Positions 48,445 through 59,845 are shown, counted from the stretch's first letter. The stretch: 64,000 bases of DNA from Paralithodes platypus (GCA_032716605.1 CM064518.1:38623039-38687038), one strand, 5' to 3'. The notes: generated by a model from the sequence alone, not told the origin. Program-made: numbers and translations.

Positions 48445-48764
48445 TGGTGAAAATAATCCGACATGGCTGATTGACCATAATCTTTGCTTATCATTTGAAT
48501 ATATTTTACCTGCTATACGTAGAATATTGATAGACACCTTTCTAACTCACAATTGCATGCTGTTGTGATCAATCATATGCTCATTAATTATGGCATTTTG
48601 CTGGAGTTCGTTTTCTCTACTTACGCATTTCTTCATTTACAGTATTGGCAATCGACATAGTTCCCAAAAAATAATCAATTGAAAATGTAAATTATGAGAT
48701 AAAATATGTTAGAGCAGAATCAAGGAAATGTGGGAGGGTGAAAATCAAGAGACTAATTAGAAGG

Positions 48765-49060
48765 TCAAAGAAAGGAGATCGAAACAAGAGAAACATAAGA
48801 AGGGGGAGAGAAAGGAGAGAGAAGCAAGAGAACCATAAGATGGGAAAGAGAAAGAAGAGAGAAACAAGAGAACCATAAGAAGGGGGAGAGAAAGGAGAGA
48901 GAAACAAGAGAACCATAAGAAGGGGAGAGAAAGAAGAGAGAAACAAGAGAACCATGAAGGAGAGAAAGGGTAGATAAACACGATATCCCGAAGATGGGGA
49001 GAGAAAAGAAGGAAGAATAAGAGAACAATATGAAAGGGAGAGACAGAGGAGAAAAACAAA
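48765..49060 (+). repeat. Purine-rich minisatellite, ~42-bp unit
   Basis: About six copies of 'gagagaagcaagagaaccat' plus 'aagaagggggagagaaagga'. Its period is a multiple of three, so all three minus-strand frames stay open with a 14-residue Ser/Leu/Phe repeat. These are not genes. Confidence 0.85.
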
Positions 49061-49339
49061 ACAAGAGACCGAAACGTGGGCAGCAGGAAACACAAATAAG
49101 AAGTCCCGGAAATGAAACAGTAAGGATGGAGGTGATGGAGAGGAATTACGAGGGAAAATGGCCAAGGAAGAGGGGAGCAGGCGAGTGGAACAGTGAGAGA
49201 AAATGTAGATATGAAGCAATGTAGAAAATATAATACATACGAAAGTCTACGAACATTTGAGTGAGTAACAATACAACACGAAGAATAAAATGGGCATTAA
49301 TGATTTAATCACAAAGGCATACAGCCACATACTGGCACA

Positions 49340-49353
49340 ACACACAGACACAC

Positions 49354-49396
<43 letters not shown>
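49340..49396. repeat. (CA)n microsatellite
   Basis: A mostly pure CA run of about 55 bp. Confidence 0.9.
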
Positions 49397-49397
<1 letters not shown>

Positions 49398-49689
49398 CAA
49401 GAGTTGGATGAAGGAAAGTTAGCAACAAGTTTCCTTGTTGGCTAGTGATTGAGTTCTTGTGTAAACCGATGGACTTGAAATGTAAAGCAGGACCAAATGA
49501 CGGCCACACAACATTCAGGAGTTTCTGGTGAAACACAGCCATCACAAATTAAAGGCACATTGGGGTAACCAATCCCCAATTAGTTTAATATGAGCCAGGG
49601 TAAATTTATAGAACATATATCTACCCGTTGTTAACTCCCAGAGGACTATCCTGTATACTTAATTAATACAACAATATTAACAATACAAA

Positions 49690-50385
49690 ATTAAACCCTT
49701 CATCTTCTCTCAGTATTCTCGGTGACTCTTTTTCTTCTGGTCTCACTTGGAAGGACCACATCACCACTCTTGCTAAGGCAGACTCCCAGAAGCTCAATAT
49801 TTTGTTTACCCCTGCACAGCTTCTTGCTCTGCACAGGGGCACACTGCGTCCTTGTATTGAGTATTGTTCACATGTGCGGGAAGGATCCTCTCACACAGCA
49901 CTTCTAGACAAAGTAGAAAGGAAAGCCTTTCGTATCATTAACTCCCGTCCACTCACCGACTCTCTGTAATCTTTCTCTCTTTGCCGCAATGTTGCATCTC
50001 TCTCGCTATTTTATCGCTACTACGATGATCAGTGTTCCTCAGAGCTCTTTCAGTGTATACCACCTAATCTACGTAGGGTACATAGTAATCGTCTTGCAAC
50101 ACAATCCCACCCCTTCTCTGTACAAATCTCCAACACAGGAGTGCAACGATACTCCTAATCTTTCTTCTATTCAACAGCTGAGCTCTGAAACTTTCTCCCT
50201 GAATCCATCTTTCCCTCATCCTATGACTTAAATTGCTTCAAACTCTGTGTGTCCAGACATTTTGGCTCCAACATTCCTTGATTTTGGCCCTGTCACTCTT
50301 TCAACTCTGGGGGAGGCTCCCGTCACAGACAGTTTTGCCTTTTGTCTCACTCATCCACATAGAAAAAATAAAGAAAATAAAAATG
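49690..50385 (+). pseudogene. Jockey-like LINE ORF2 C-terminal fragment
   Basis: The most complete copy in the window: LGDSFSSGLTWKDHITTLAK, then FTPAQLLALHRGTLRPCIEY, CSHV, then in another frame SSHTALLDKVERKAFRIINS and RPLTDSL. SELFQCIPPNL, FSVQISN, AELWNFLPESIFPSS and SRHFGSNIP follow. Stops and frameshifts break it, and the RT catalytic core is missing. It ends in an A-rich tail (50365-50390), as expected for the 3' end of a LINE. Confidence 0.8.
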
Positions 50386-50399
50386 CTGAACATTAATTT

Positions 50400-51165
50400 T
50401 CGTGCTTGTTATTAAGATTCGAATGTTTTTCGATACCAAAGATATCTTTGTGAATATAATTATTCGCTATGGTTCTATATGATTACCATTCTCTGATTCT
50501 TCAAATTCAAAGGATGACTTTCATTTGATAATCAATTATATCTATTACTTAAACGATCTATTTAGTTTGATTCTATTTAGGATCGCCAATGATTATTTAT
50601 GGTATGTTGACGTCTTTTTACTAGCCACTAGCTGAAAAGGGTTAAATTTGTAGGCATGGATAGACAAGCTCAGAAAGCCAGTCAATCATTCTAATAACAG
50701 GCTAATATCGGGACCAGTTTACAAACCTTGTATGCGCAAACAAATTCAGCTAATAAATGGTGCAGGAACTGCAGAATCGGCAGTACGTGCCTAGAATCGT
50801 CAATCTAAGCGCAGCGCAATTTTGGGGATCAGCTGGGAGTCCAAATTATTTAACTCCCTCACTTTTTCAACTCCGAATTTCTCACAACTTAACTCTCCGT
50901 TTTCTTGTTTTTCTTGTTTTCGTCTTGTTTGTGTCCCGTGTGTGTGTTCCTCCCAGACTTCTCCACAACAGTCCCCTCACGTTCCTTCCACCCAGTTGAC
51001 TTTGGTCGCAAGTTGTCGGAGAATACTACCAGCAATGGAAGGCAGGTGGAGAAGCTTTGTTCGATTAACCAAGATTGGGCCGTTCGTACACATTACTACA
51101 CCAACATTATTTACTTCATTGAAACCTAGACTATATACTGTATATACCCAATATCTATACATAGG
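50400..51165. other. Unassigned DNA
   Basis: The frames at 50757-51235 carry no domain that I recognise and overlap each other in all three registers. Confidence 0.4.
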
Positions 51166-51169
51166 ATTT

Positions 51170-51222
51170 GAACCATTGAATATAAGAGAAGGTGGTCGGT
51201 ATATAGAGTGTGTGACCACACG
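51170..51222 (-). mobile_element. tRNA-like fragment next to a TA-rich run
   Basis: Minus strand: 'accgaccaccttctcttata', then GGTTCAAATCC (51174-51184, B-box like), then TA-rich DNA. The 'gaccacct..atggtt.aatcc' order is shared with 31483-31543. Confidence 0.35.
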
Positions 51223-51397
51223 AGCAATAATGTAAAGCAGGTAATACTGTATTGGCTCACATAATCGTCGATTTATGTCTCAAAGTTAGAAATAAATAAA
51301 TATATATATATATATATATAATATTTGTCTTTTTGTATATATGGGCAGGAGATTTTCTCTCAGGCATATTTCATTGAAGGTTATGGCAAGTTGGTTG

Positions 51398-51985
51398 TTA
51401 CAGAGCTTCTTGTCTACCTTTTCTCTTTCTCTGAGAGCATTTGTACCTTGTAGGAAGTTGTCTTACGATCTCTCCAAAAGTAATTTTGGGTAGTACTATA
51501 GGAGATGGTGGTGGGGATGGTGGTGGAGATGGGGGTGGTGGCAGATCGTAGAATTCAACGATACTCCACTGAGGTTCTGTTTGTTGGGGATGTGGGCTTG
51601 TTGTTTTTGGCTCTTCTGGTTGTTTTTCCGTTACAACCCTTTTCGTAACTCCTATAGATGGCGTAACTCCATGGCGGTTTCTGAAGATTTTGGGTTCGCC
51701 ATGATAGTTTACCACCACATGGTAGCAGTTGGGCACCCTTGTGATCGTGAACGGGCCCACAAAAAGAAGTTTGGTTTTATCTTTGAGAGGCAAGTTAGCC
51801 ACCACAATCTGAGTACCCACGATGTAGGGGTATTGAGGGGGGTGGTGTCTTGTTGTAGGTCCTTATTCAGTTGGAGGTGCCCGAGTCTATTTTTGATGAC
51901 AAAAAAGTCTATATCCAGTTTCTGTGATGGATTAGGGGGTGTTGCTAGATACCAGAATGGCAGAAGTAGGGGTGGGACTCCATAA
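51398..51985 (-). pseudogene. LTR-retrotransposon integrase C-terminal remnant
   Basis: The minus-strand frame (140 codons, 51398-51820) reads MGTQIVVANLPLKDKTKLLF, then VGPFTITRVPNCYHVVVNYH, then GEPKIFRNRHGVTPS, followed by a Pro-rich stretch. The 'V..NLP.KDKTK..FVGPFTI.R' pattern fits the small SH3-like domain at the end of Ty3/gypsy-type integrases, where the polyprotein's C-terminus often turns Pro-rich. The sequence upstream on this strand (51820-51985) seems to continue in another frame. I see no catalytic integrase core or LTRs, so this is a fragment. Confidence 0.55.
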
Positions 51986-51989
51986 TTAT

Positions 51990-52365
51990 ATTATCTCGTG
52001 AAGTGATATTTCATCTCGTTTGTAAATTGAGTTTGTACCCCATTCAACATTAAGTAATAGAACATTTAAGTAATGATAAGCTTCGAGAAAGAAGATGGCC
52101 GCCGCTCGCCCTCCCTGCACGATCTTTAAGGGTATAGGTTTTTGGTTATTCATATTCATGTATAATTTTATATCTTAATCTTTAGAATTATTAACACAAC
52201 TATCACCTATAACTGATAGTATATATTGATCAAAGTTTCACACCATCTACAGTCAATGGTAGCTATAATATAAACCTAGACTGTGATCTCTGGGTCCATA
52301 AGGCTGAGGCAGTATGGCAGCCGTCGCTATATTACCCTATAAACCTTCCTGATTGCTGCTCCACT
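51990..52365. other. Unassigned DNA
   Basis: No gene or repeat copy was recognised. Confidence 0.4.
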
Positions 52366-52369
52366 ACTA

Positions 52370-52665
52370 CCATTACACAGATGGAACTATGGTCGTTACC
52401 CACACCCATACAAGTAGATGGCTGGTTAGTCATCATCAACAAACATACATATAGATGGTTCTATGCACGTCATCCATCGACATACACATAAATGGCTGTG
52501 TTGGATACCCACTGCCACTATACAGATGACTTTATGTTCGTCATGCCCATATACGCACACAGATGGCTTTATGTTCGTCAGTCACCGCCAACATACAGAT
52601 GGCTCTACATTTGTTATCTACAGACATACATACAAATGGCTGTATGTCCGCGACTTAGTTTAAAT
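52370..52665 (+). repeat. Degenerate ~48-bp tandem repeat
   Basis: About six loose copies of 'acatacagatggctttatg' plus 'ttcgtcatc.a'. The Thr/His/Trp-rich frames at 52463-52674 follow the repeat period and are probably not coding. Confidence 0.65.
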
Positions 52666-52669
52666 GCAA

Positions 52670-53130
52670 TATAATTACTATTATTCTGATGTACCTCTTT
52701 TTCTAGGCATTTGATTTCAGAACTAACAGATGCGACGGCCGTGGTATTGATGGACTAATGGACTTTCCACACGGCTAAGCCTTTACATAAAAAAGGCTAA
52801 ATTTTGAAGGGGTCGATTTTGTCCAAAAGATGTTCACAGCTCTGTTTTTATGCTGTGGTCCTTGATATAAATGTATACAGTGGTGTAGTAAGACGTGCTG
52901 ATCGCGATTGTTTGTTATATATTATTTCAGTTATGAGAAGGCATTGGCCCAAAGATATTATACTTGTGTTGATCTTTCGGTACTAAGGATCTCTTGTCAA
53001 TATTCTAGTGCATGATCCTAACTTGGTCACATAGCTGCTCTATGACCAATAATATCCTGATTTAGCGAGAATAACACACATAACATGTCATCTAATTACC
53101 ATCGAGTAGTCGTATTGTCATAGAATATAT
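52670..53130. other. Unassigned DNA
   Basis: Nothing recognised. Confidence 0.4.
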
Positions 53131-53139
53131 ACTTGTAGT

Positions 53140-53520
53140 AAAACTTGCAGGAAAAATGAAACATTCGAATACCAAGCTTTCGTCTATTCGCTCAAGACAT
53201 CTGCAGGGTAATACAAGAAAACAGGGGGAGACAAAGGCTTAAATACCCCTCCTAAATCATCTCTAGGCAACTTGGCAATGTGCTTTACTCTCATCCGTAG
53301 AGTAGTTTGTAACGAGAATGTCATGATCTTTGTTAGGAAATTACTGAACGGGAGGTGGATATTGATTAGTCACCGCTCTCATTTCACCCTGTTCACGTTA
53401 ATTATTCCCCGCCTGACCATTAACTAATTACACAGGTGCAGTAGCCTCCGTAATTAGCTGTCATCACGAACAATGGGGTCAATGATGAAGTTGTTATGTG
53501 ACTTCAACACCTAATTGTCC
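53140..53520 (-). mobile_element. Penelope-like terminal repeat relic
   Basis: Minus strand: CTGCAGATGTCTTGAGCG, then AATAGACGAAAGCTTGG, then 'tattcgaatgtttc'. This is the conserved end signature of many Penelope-like elements and holds a hammerhead-like core at 53178-53206 (GTCT/AGAC stem then GAAA; the first box reads CTGCAGA). No RT or endonuclease remains beside it. Confidence 0.5.
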
Positions 53521-53713
53521 GCTTAATTAATGCAGCCCAGCGTTTCCAAATTCTCACCAAGTTAACTGTTGTGTTACTGTGTTGTGTTACTGCTTTGTAC
53601 ACTATAGCTTCTCTCTATATGCCCTATTTGTTAGCTCTTACTATTAATTTACAACAATAGTATTTTTATATCATGATAATTTGTAAGTGTGAAATAGGCC
53701 GTGGAAGGTAGGG

Positions 53714-53718
<5 letters not shown>

Positions 53719-53746
<28 letters not shown>

Positions 53747-53758
53747 GGTATATATATA
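53719..53758. repeat. (TA)n with 'accggt' interruption
   Basis: A TA run ending in 'tataccggtatata'. It lies beside a Penelope-like relic, as the TA run at 31449-31475 does. Confidence 0.85.
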
Positions 53759-53789
53759 ATAGTTATGAGTACTTCAGCAGTAGATTTTG

Positions 53790-53930
53790 GGCACTTAAAC
53801 CTCCATATCAAAAGAAAAAGAATTGACAGGGCGCCAGGCAACATAATTTTTTTTTAAATTTTCGGCTAACCTTAAGCCATCATCAGGAACAACATTCCCT
53901 AAAAATAAGTAATATACTATTAGAACAACG
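53790..53930 (-). mobile_element. Penelope-like terminal relic with hammerhead core
   Basis: Minus strand: 'tttttagggaatgttgtt', then CTGATGATGGCTTAAGGTTA, then GCCGAAAATTT. The boxes CUGAUGA and GAAA are perfect and flank a GGCU/AGCC helix II (53860-53886). A short AUUU/AAAU helix III and a UUA triplet follow at the cleavage position. Helix I does not pair convincingly in my hand fold. The block order matches the right terminus of the element at 31345-31447 ('tttttagggattatatgg..', then the core). Confidence 0.55.
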
Positions 53931-53934
53931 CAAT

Positions 53935-55010
53935 TTGTAAAAAATTAGGGTATATGATTATCGAATCTACAAAAGGTAAAACTTACTAAATACAAACAAT
54001 CTTATATTAATGTCTTACTAGATACAACATTAAATTCCGTACACAAACCATGTAAAACCAGTGAAGATACCGAAAAGCAAAATAAAGACCATCACAAATG
54101 AGTTATAACAAATATTTTAACCTTTGAATACAAAAATTGTTTCCATAAATTCAAACAGTCACAACACAGGCTAATACCATACAACGGATCAAGAAACGAT
54201 ATCCCAAATTACCTAACACCTTTGATTTATCAGTAAGCAAACTATATAATAATATTTCGATAACTGGCATTAACGTACATGACCCCTGACCAAAAATCCA
54301 AACACAAATGATAATCTTAACCAAAAACATGAAAACATATCAATAAACTAAGCCTAAATCAATCTTATAATTATATCATAGCAAAATGAGACTGAAATTC
54401 AACCCAATATAGAGATTTACAAAAAAAAAAAAATTGTAGGATGTCAACAGTGTTTATCCTATTCATTTTCGTATGTGTGAGCTATACGAGGTGATGTAAG
54501 TAAACAATGTGTGCGTTGGTTGGATTCTGCTTGACTGGATCGATATAAATTATGCAGGTATCTAGCACATATTTGGCGCACCCATTCCGTTAATTCATCG
54601 CCTAAAATAAAATATGGAGCAGCTCAGCAAAAAATGAGCAAGAACGAGGACTGAATATATTTATATGCATACATTCTCAGGGTTCGTGCAAAGAATATTC
54701 GACCTGGTTTTCAGAGTAAAAATTTGTGACAGCATAACTATATTTTCCTATCACTCTATCGAAACGATTGATAAAAAAGATGACTGCATATTTTTATGCA
54801 AGGTTGGAAGTATAATTGCGTATACAATCGTGAATTATTACTTAAGATAAATTAATTACCATCATCACATTATTTTGACATTAAACTACTATATTTGTAT
54901 TACGTGGCCACAACACCGCCAGTCAACCTATAGCTCCAGTAAATAACGTTAGTGTCAGAATAGTCAAATTTGCTTACATATTTGTCTTGTACAGCATACT
55001 CATTGCATTG
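53935..55010. other. Unassigned AT-rich DNA
   Basis: This is A-rich DNA that may include further decayed internal sequence of the Penelope-like relic to its left, but no RT motif is readable. Confidence 0.35.
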
Positions 55011-55016
55011 GATAAT

Positions 55017-55318
55017 TTAAGGGGAGATCGTTGTAATGTTCTGGTTTCCCTTCTCCCTCATGGTAAGCCCCATTAGTTTTCAGATTTTAAGACGTTCAGC
55101 CTATTAGTTTGGCGATTATTAAAACCTTCAGTGCCATTTAAGCGACGATTTATTTCCTGATGAGTAATAGCGAGCCTGTAATTTAGGAGGAACCAGCCTT
55201 TGGCCGGAACATTTTCTACCAACAAATGCAAACATTTATCTACAGTAGATGGGGGATCTTGGGGATGTTTTGTTAAGCTTGATTGATGTTTAGGGAGGAA
55301 TGCAAAATTTAAAAAACA
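55017..55318 (+). mobile_element. MITE family A, copy interrupted by TA run
   Basis: It starts TTAAGGGGAGATCG and has 'taagccccattagttttcag', 'agtaatagcgagcctgtaat', 'cctttggccgg' and 'gggggatcttgggga'. (TA)n expansion (55324-55407) follows near its 3' end. A degenerate terminal block 'ggtccaaacaaaaatgg..ttaag' at about 55537-55568 may be the displaced right end. Confidence 0.75.
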
Positions 55319-55323
55319 ATAAA

Positions 55324-55343
55324 ATATATATACCGTATATACA

Positions 55344-55407
<64 letters not shown>
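55324..55407. repeat. (TA)n microsatellite
   Basis: A TA run with 'taccgtata' interruptions at its start. Confidence 0.95.
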
Positions 55408-55408
<1 letters not shown>

Positions 55409-55569
55409 GTTCCTCCTTAACCAATTCAATGATTCATAAAGACCCATGAATTGGATTCTGAAACCAGTGAGAGGAAGCGAAGGAAAGAAGCTGTGAGAAA
55501 AAAGGGCCTTCAGGGATTTATCGAGACATTGATATAGGTCCAAACAAAAATGGTATATTCATTTTAAGG

Positions 55570-56440
55570 TGTTTGAAAAATACTGCTATATCTACGGCCA
55601 TCTATATAAATAACTTAGCATCAACATATGGCATACATATATCCATTATGGGTGAATATGTGAAGGTTAAAGTCATTTGCAATAGATTAAGGATTTGAAT
55701 TCAGATATAACATAAATGCTATTTGTACAGTACCGATACGTAATGAGAACAGTGTATATTGTTCATAATGCAAATACACCAATTTATTGTTCCCAATTAA
55801 TTGACACTTTTTAACTACTGTACTAACCTCATGTCTTAATAGTCAGTGGAATTCTTCTTTCGTTCTCACCAGCTCTTCCATCTCATCTCCCCCTGATATT
55901 GCTTAGACTATTATTATATCTCATCAGTACCCATGTTTGCTCTCATATGACTATGTTATCCTACATTGTCATCCTTCTTTTATTTCCATTATCGTCGAAC
56001 ATTGCAACTCGCATTCACCGCAGCTCACAGCACCACACCTTACTCTCTATCATCACCATATCACATTCTTTAACCACATCTTTCCTCTCTCTCCACCTGT
56101 CACACCCATTCTCCATCCAAACCTTCCAGTTTCTCCACACCCAGTTCTCCATCCACATCCCTCTTCCCTTCCCCTCCACATCCGACCACACTCATCCTCT
56201 CCCCTTCCCCTTACCCCCCACTGCCTATCCACGTCCTTCCTCTCCCCCGGGAAGTCTCCAGTTCCTGCCTCAAGCCAGTGAGATTATTGCCAGCCTGTCG
56301 GAATACCTTCACACTGCTGTTCGTCTGTCTGTCTGTCTGTCGTCACCAGCAAGGCAGGAATACCGTAAGGGTGTAACTTAAGTTTTCGTTTTTTGTTTTT
56401 TGTCATTCTTGCCAATGAACCACTTGCCATAACCTAATAA
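55570..56440. other. Unassigned DNA, C/T/A-rich in part
   Basis: Between 55880 and 56270 the plus strand is nearly G-free and gives a Ser/His/Pro/Leu-rich frame of 160 codons (55899-56381). Two overlapping registers are open, so I read this as composition rather than a gene. (tgtc)n lies at 56323-56342. Confidence 0.5.
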
Positions 56441-56442
56441 AA

Positions 56443-56486
56443 CACGGGGCTGTTCGGCCAGGCAGCCTAGGGAACGACTACTACCT
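56443..56486 (+). mobile_element. SINE-like repeat C, 3' fragment
   Basis: 'cggggctgttcggccaggca' and 'gcctagggaacgac' match the 3' end of the copies at 2087-2324 and 58757-58992. Confidence 0.5.
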
Positions 56487-56514
56487 AGCTAAATATACTG
56501 TATATGCTTGAATT

Positions 56515-56635
56515 GCCTTTGCATTGGATGTGCGTCCCATTCTTTTATAATACATTGACTATTGCTCGCATGTGTGGAGAAATTCCACCCATACCGCACT
56601 TCTCGAAAGGGTAGAGTATTATTGCAACACTAATT
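56515..56635 (+). pseudogene. Jockey-like LINE scrap
   Basis: The translation RPILL.YIDYCSHVWRNSTH, then TALLERVEY, matches the LRPCIEYCSHV..SSHTALLDKVER stretch of the copy at 49.7 kb. It is about 120 bp long and truncated on both sides. Confidence 0.6.
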
Positions 56636-57069
56636 ATGATCAGAACGCGATCGATGTTCAAGCACTATGTTTCTATTCGAAAGATTGTCGTTTCATAAGG
56701 ACTGTGTAGATGAGGTATCATTATGATAGGTCTAAGGTTATAATATTGCATAAGATAGTTTAATCCAAATAATGCCCCTATCCATCATCACGGACGCTAC
56801 CCATTCACCCCTCTGTTCTCAAAGTTTTAGTTTCTAGCTCAGAACAAAAACAACAGCAACAATGAGGCTCACAGTGCTAAGCCTCACTGATAAATGACAT
56901 TGAAATCTAGAAAGTTTAATACCTTTATCGTATTTTACCCAAGTGATATATATAAACTGTATATATATATATGTATATATTCCATAAGATTTGTATATTT
57001 TGACGGGAACATTAACACAAATATTATTTTATAATATTCATCAGTACTTGTATTAAAAGTTCGTATAAT

Positions 57070-57605
57070 TCAAATACTGTGAAATCCAACCTTCTAAAGG
57101 AAGAAGAATGCGTTAGCAATTTAATCAGAACATTTGAGACAGAAAAATATCGTTGTTTGTCTGGAATAAAAGCTCCGGTTCTGTCAGTGACGGCTGTTTG
57201 GCTGATGGACACCAGTAAAATGTTACCTCGGTGGGAAGGCTGGGGGAGATTAGAGGGACGTTAAATATCTAGTTCAGACCCACATATTGATTTACTGAAG
57301 GACTGATTGACTAAGGAAAACTTGACTGAAGGACTGACAAACTGAGAGATTGGGTTTCTAAATTACCGAGTTACTGATGGGCTGGGTATTTGTTCAATAC
57401 CGGCTTTGCTGATTGGTTAAAGGGCCAACTAGCTGAAGAACTGAATGCAAGCAGGAATAACTGACTGAAAGACTGAAGGACTGAGGAAATAACTTCCTGC
57501 AGGAATGAATGAAAGAGGGACTGATTATTAGACTGAATGAGTGGAGTCTTGGCTAAAAGAATATCTGACTAAACGGCTTGGTGTACGGATCTAGTAACTG
57601 ATGAA
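57070..57605 (+). repeat. Dispersed repeat D, copy 2
   Basis: It matches 26095-26660 in order: 'actgtgaaatcc', 'gtctggaataaaagctccgg', 'ccagtaaaatgttacctcgg' and 'gattagaggga', then a degenerate 'ctgaaggactgattgact' tract. No coding content. Confidence 0.65.
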
Positions 57606-57844
57606 CTTAAAATTAGATATATATATATAGATAAAACATCATAAACATTATAGCTTTTCCCTCCTGTTAACCGCTACCAGCATGATGTAGCATTATATAA
57701 GCACTGTGGCGTAGCATGATATCCGAAATCGGGAATATATGTAGGATGCAAATTATGTGCAGATACCAGGCACATTTATCCCGTAGATAATATTACCCTC
57801 GGCCATAAATACAAACCGGATGTGTATATAGTATGGTAGAGGTA

Positions 57845-58206
57845 TTAAGGGGAAACATACCGTATTTCTGGCCCCCCTTCTCCATAATGTTTAGCCCCAC
57901 TAGTTTTTTGAGATTTTAAGACGTTGGTTCCATTAGTTTGTTTCACCCTAATTCTTTGTCAATATAAGGACCCTTCGTGCCATTTAGGTGTAGATTTTTT
58001 CCTGGCGAGCGATAGCGAGCCTGTAATTTTAAGAGGACTCGGCCTTTGGCCGGGACATTTTTCTACGGAATCATTTACAAATCTATCTTGAAAAGGGGTC
58101 TAGGGTTTTTTTCTAAGCTTGGTGGAGGTCTAGGGAGGAAACTAAACAAATATATGAATACAATTAATGAATTAATAGACCAAACAAACAGCCACTGTCC
58201 CCTTAA
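57845..58206 (+). mobile_element. MITE family A, full-length copy (362 bp)
   Basis: TTAA at 57845-57848 and 58203-58206. The left end TTAAGGGGAAACATACCG and the reversed right end TTAAGGGGACAGTGGCTG form the termini. It has exactly the same length as the copy at 27290-27651, with all internal landmarks. A 122-codon frame running through it into the right flank is fortuitous. Confidence 0.85.
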
Positions 58207-58209
58207 CGC

Positions 58210-58750
58210 ACATTATCGGCTGTCAGCAAAAATATGTTTGTGGTTAGTTTGTGAAGAGGGATTACCGCCGGGAACCAATGATACATGTAGACTATTGTCG
58301 TCGGAAATGGTTGTCAGGCTGGTTACGACAGCATTTAGTTTGTGGAAAATATCGTTATTATTTTTAGGCCAAGTGTTGATTATAAACCGTGTGTTTTTTA
58401 TGTTCCCGTGGTAGTTTTTGGTTTGATTTATCACGTAAATGCGTAGTACCGGTACATTACCCAACTTTGTAATATGTTAACACATAATTATTAATATGTT
58501 AAATCAATGTACGTGTACATATATTAACCCATTCAGAATTAGGGCGCTTTGTCCCTTTAATTTTGGCTAACACAAGATGATTGTATGCAGTTTATGAAGG
58601 ATCTCTAGCAATTAAAAACATACATTCTATATCAATTACCCCTTTAATATCCATGAACGCTTTATATGCTGACTATATTCACCTAATATTACCAAGAATA
58701 AACGCAATACAAATGTTAACCATTAAATGACTAGTACCTTCTTTTACTTG
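58210..58750. other. Unassigned DNA
   Basis: Nothing recognised. The sequence 'ttaacccattcag' at 58526 resembles a piggyBac-type left end, but no partner end was found nearby. Confidence 0.4.
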
Positions 58751-58756
58751 CACTAC

Positions 58757-58992
58757 TTTGCCCCTCAACTTTCCCTTCATAATTGTTAAGGGGCACAGGG
58801 CCCTGGGTGGGGCTTTGGTGTTTGGTGCCGCACCCTCCTCAGCCCCTCGCCTAGGAGCGGCTTCAGTCACCTGGGCTTTCTTAGTGGTAAAGCTGGGAGG
58901 AATTGTATGGGGGCACTTGGTTATGGCCTTAGCCTTGCTTAGGACCTTGGGGCTGCTCGGCCAGACAGCCTGGGGAACACCAACAACAACAA
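58757..58992 (+). mobile_element. SINE-like repeat C, second copy
   Basis: The full 236-bp counterpart of 2087-2324 in the same orientation, also ending in (caa)n. Most differences are substitutions and short indels. Confidence 0.6.
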
Positions 58993-59264
58993 CTTGCACT
59001 ACAATAGGTCTGATAGTAGGGGTGATTCCTTAAGTATGAAGTAGTATGGAATGGACAAAGCACTGTTATAAGTATGGCTTACCAGTATTATCATAAATGC
59101 TATTCGAAATATGTGCTGATATTAATGGCCACGGTATATATAAGGCATAGGGATGTGGCGACCCCATCGCTCGTCACTTTTGTGGTGCAGATAGTCCCTG
59201 GAGGTTGGGACTGGGAATCCCACTTCCAGAATTTACTCCCACTAAGGGATCAGCAAGCCTTTTC

Positions 59265-59330
59265 TTGCTGATCCTCCCTACCCTTTTAAGGAAGTGCGCG
59301 TTTGGCTACTCACCGACTGACTAATTGGCC
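59265..59330 (+). repeat. Short dispersed repeat E, copy 2
   Basis: It shares 'cttgctgatcctcccta', 'ttttaaggaagtgcg' and 'ttggctactcaccgactgac' with 34740-34800. Confidence 0.45.
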
Positions 59331-59334
59331 ACGA

Positions 59335-59840
59335 CTGTGCATCTCTTCCTCTGTCGAGGGTGTAGAGTCACTCATAAAAATTCGCGGACCGCACCCATTT
59401 CTAATTATGGAAGTATATCTTGGGAAACGAATTTACGAATAAAATATTCTATACATCAACTACAAAATTATATATACTTTTTATTGAAAAGCGAGTTCCA
59501 TCCGAAAACCAATCCAGATAGTTTTAATTGCATAAAGATAAACATAGGGGTCCACGATTTTTTATAAGCGACTGTACTAGGATATCTTTCTACTATATAC
59601 AGTATATTCCTGTTTTGTAGGTGTAATCAGTGCTATATCTAAAAGCATAACATGATTTACGAAACAGTTTAAACATGTACTGGATAATAAACAAATACAA
59701 ACAATTATGCACTCAGACCTTTTAAATCTTAGACGGACTTTATATAATATAATTAGTAGCCTATAATATGGGTATAGAATATCCACAACACAAATAATCA
59801 GACATGAAATTATATTCCGCTATACTGTACCTATAATAGA
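59335..59840. other. Unassigned AT-rich DNA
   Basis: No gene recognised. Confidence 0.4.
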
Positions 59841-59845
59841 CCTTC

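Noticed and set aside
48692..49219. 175-codon Ser/Leu/Phe-rich membrane protein on the minus strand
   Set aside because: It is a 42-bp minisatellite whose period is a multiple of three. All three frames give similar hydrophobic repeats.
55899..56381. 160-codon Ser/Pro/His-rich protein
   Set aside because: The stretch is almost free of G on this strand and a second register is also open. Composition explains the frame.
58526..58560. Another TTAACCC-type MITE start
   Set aside because: No matching inverted terminus was found downstream within the next kilobase.
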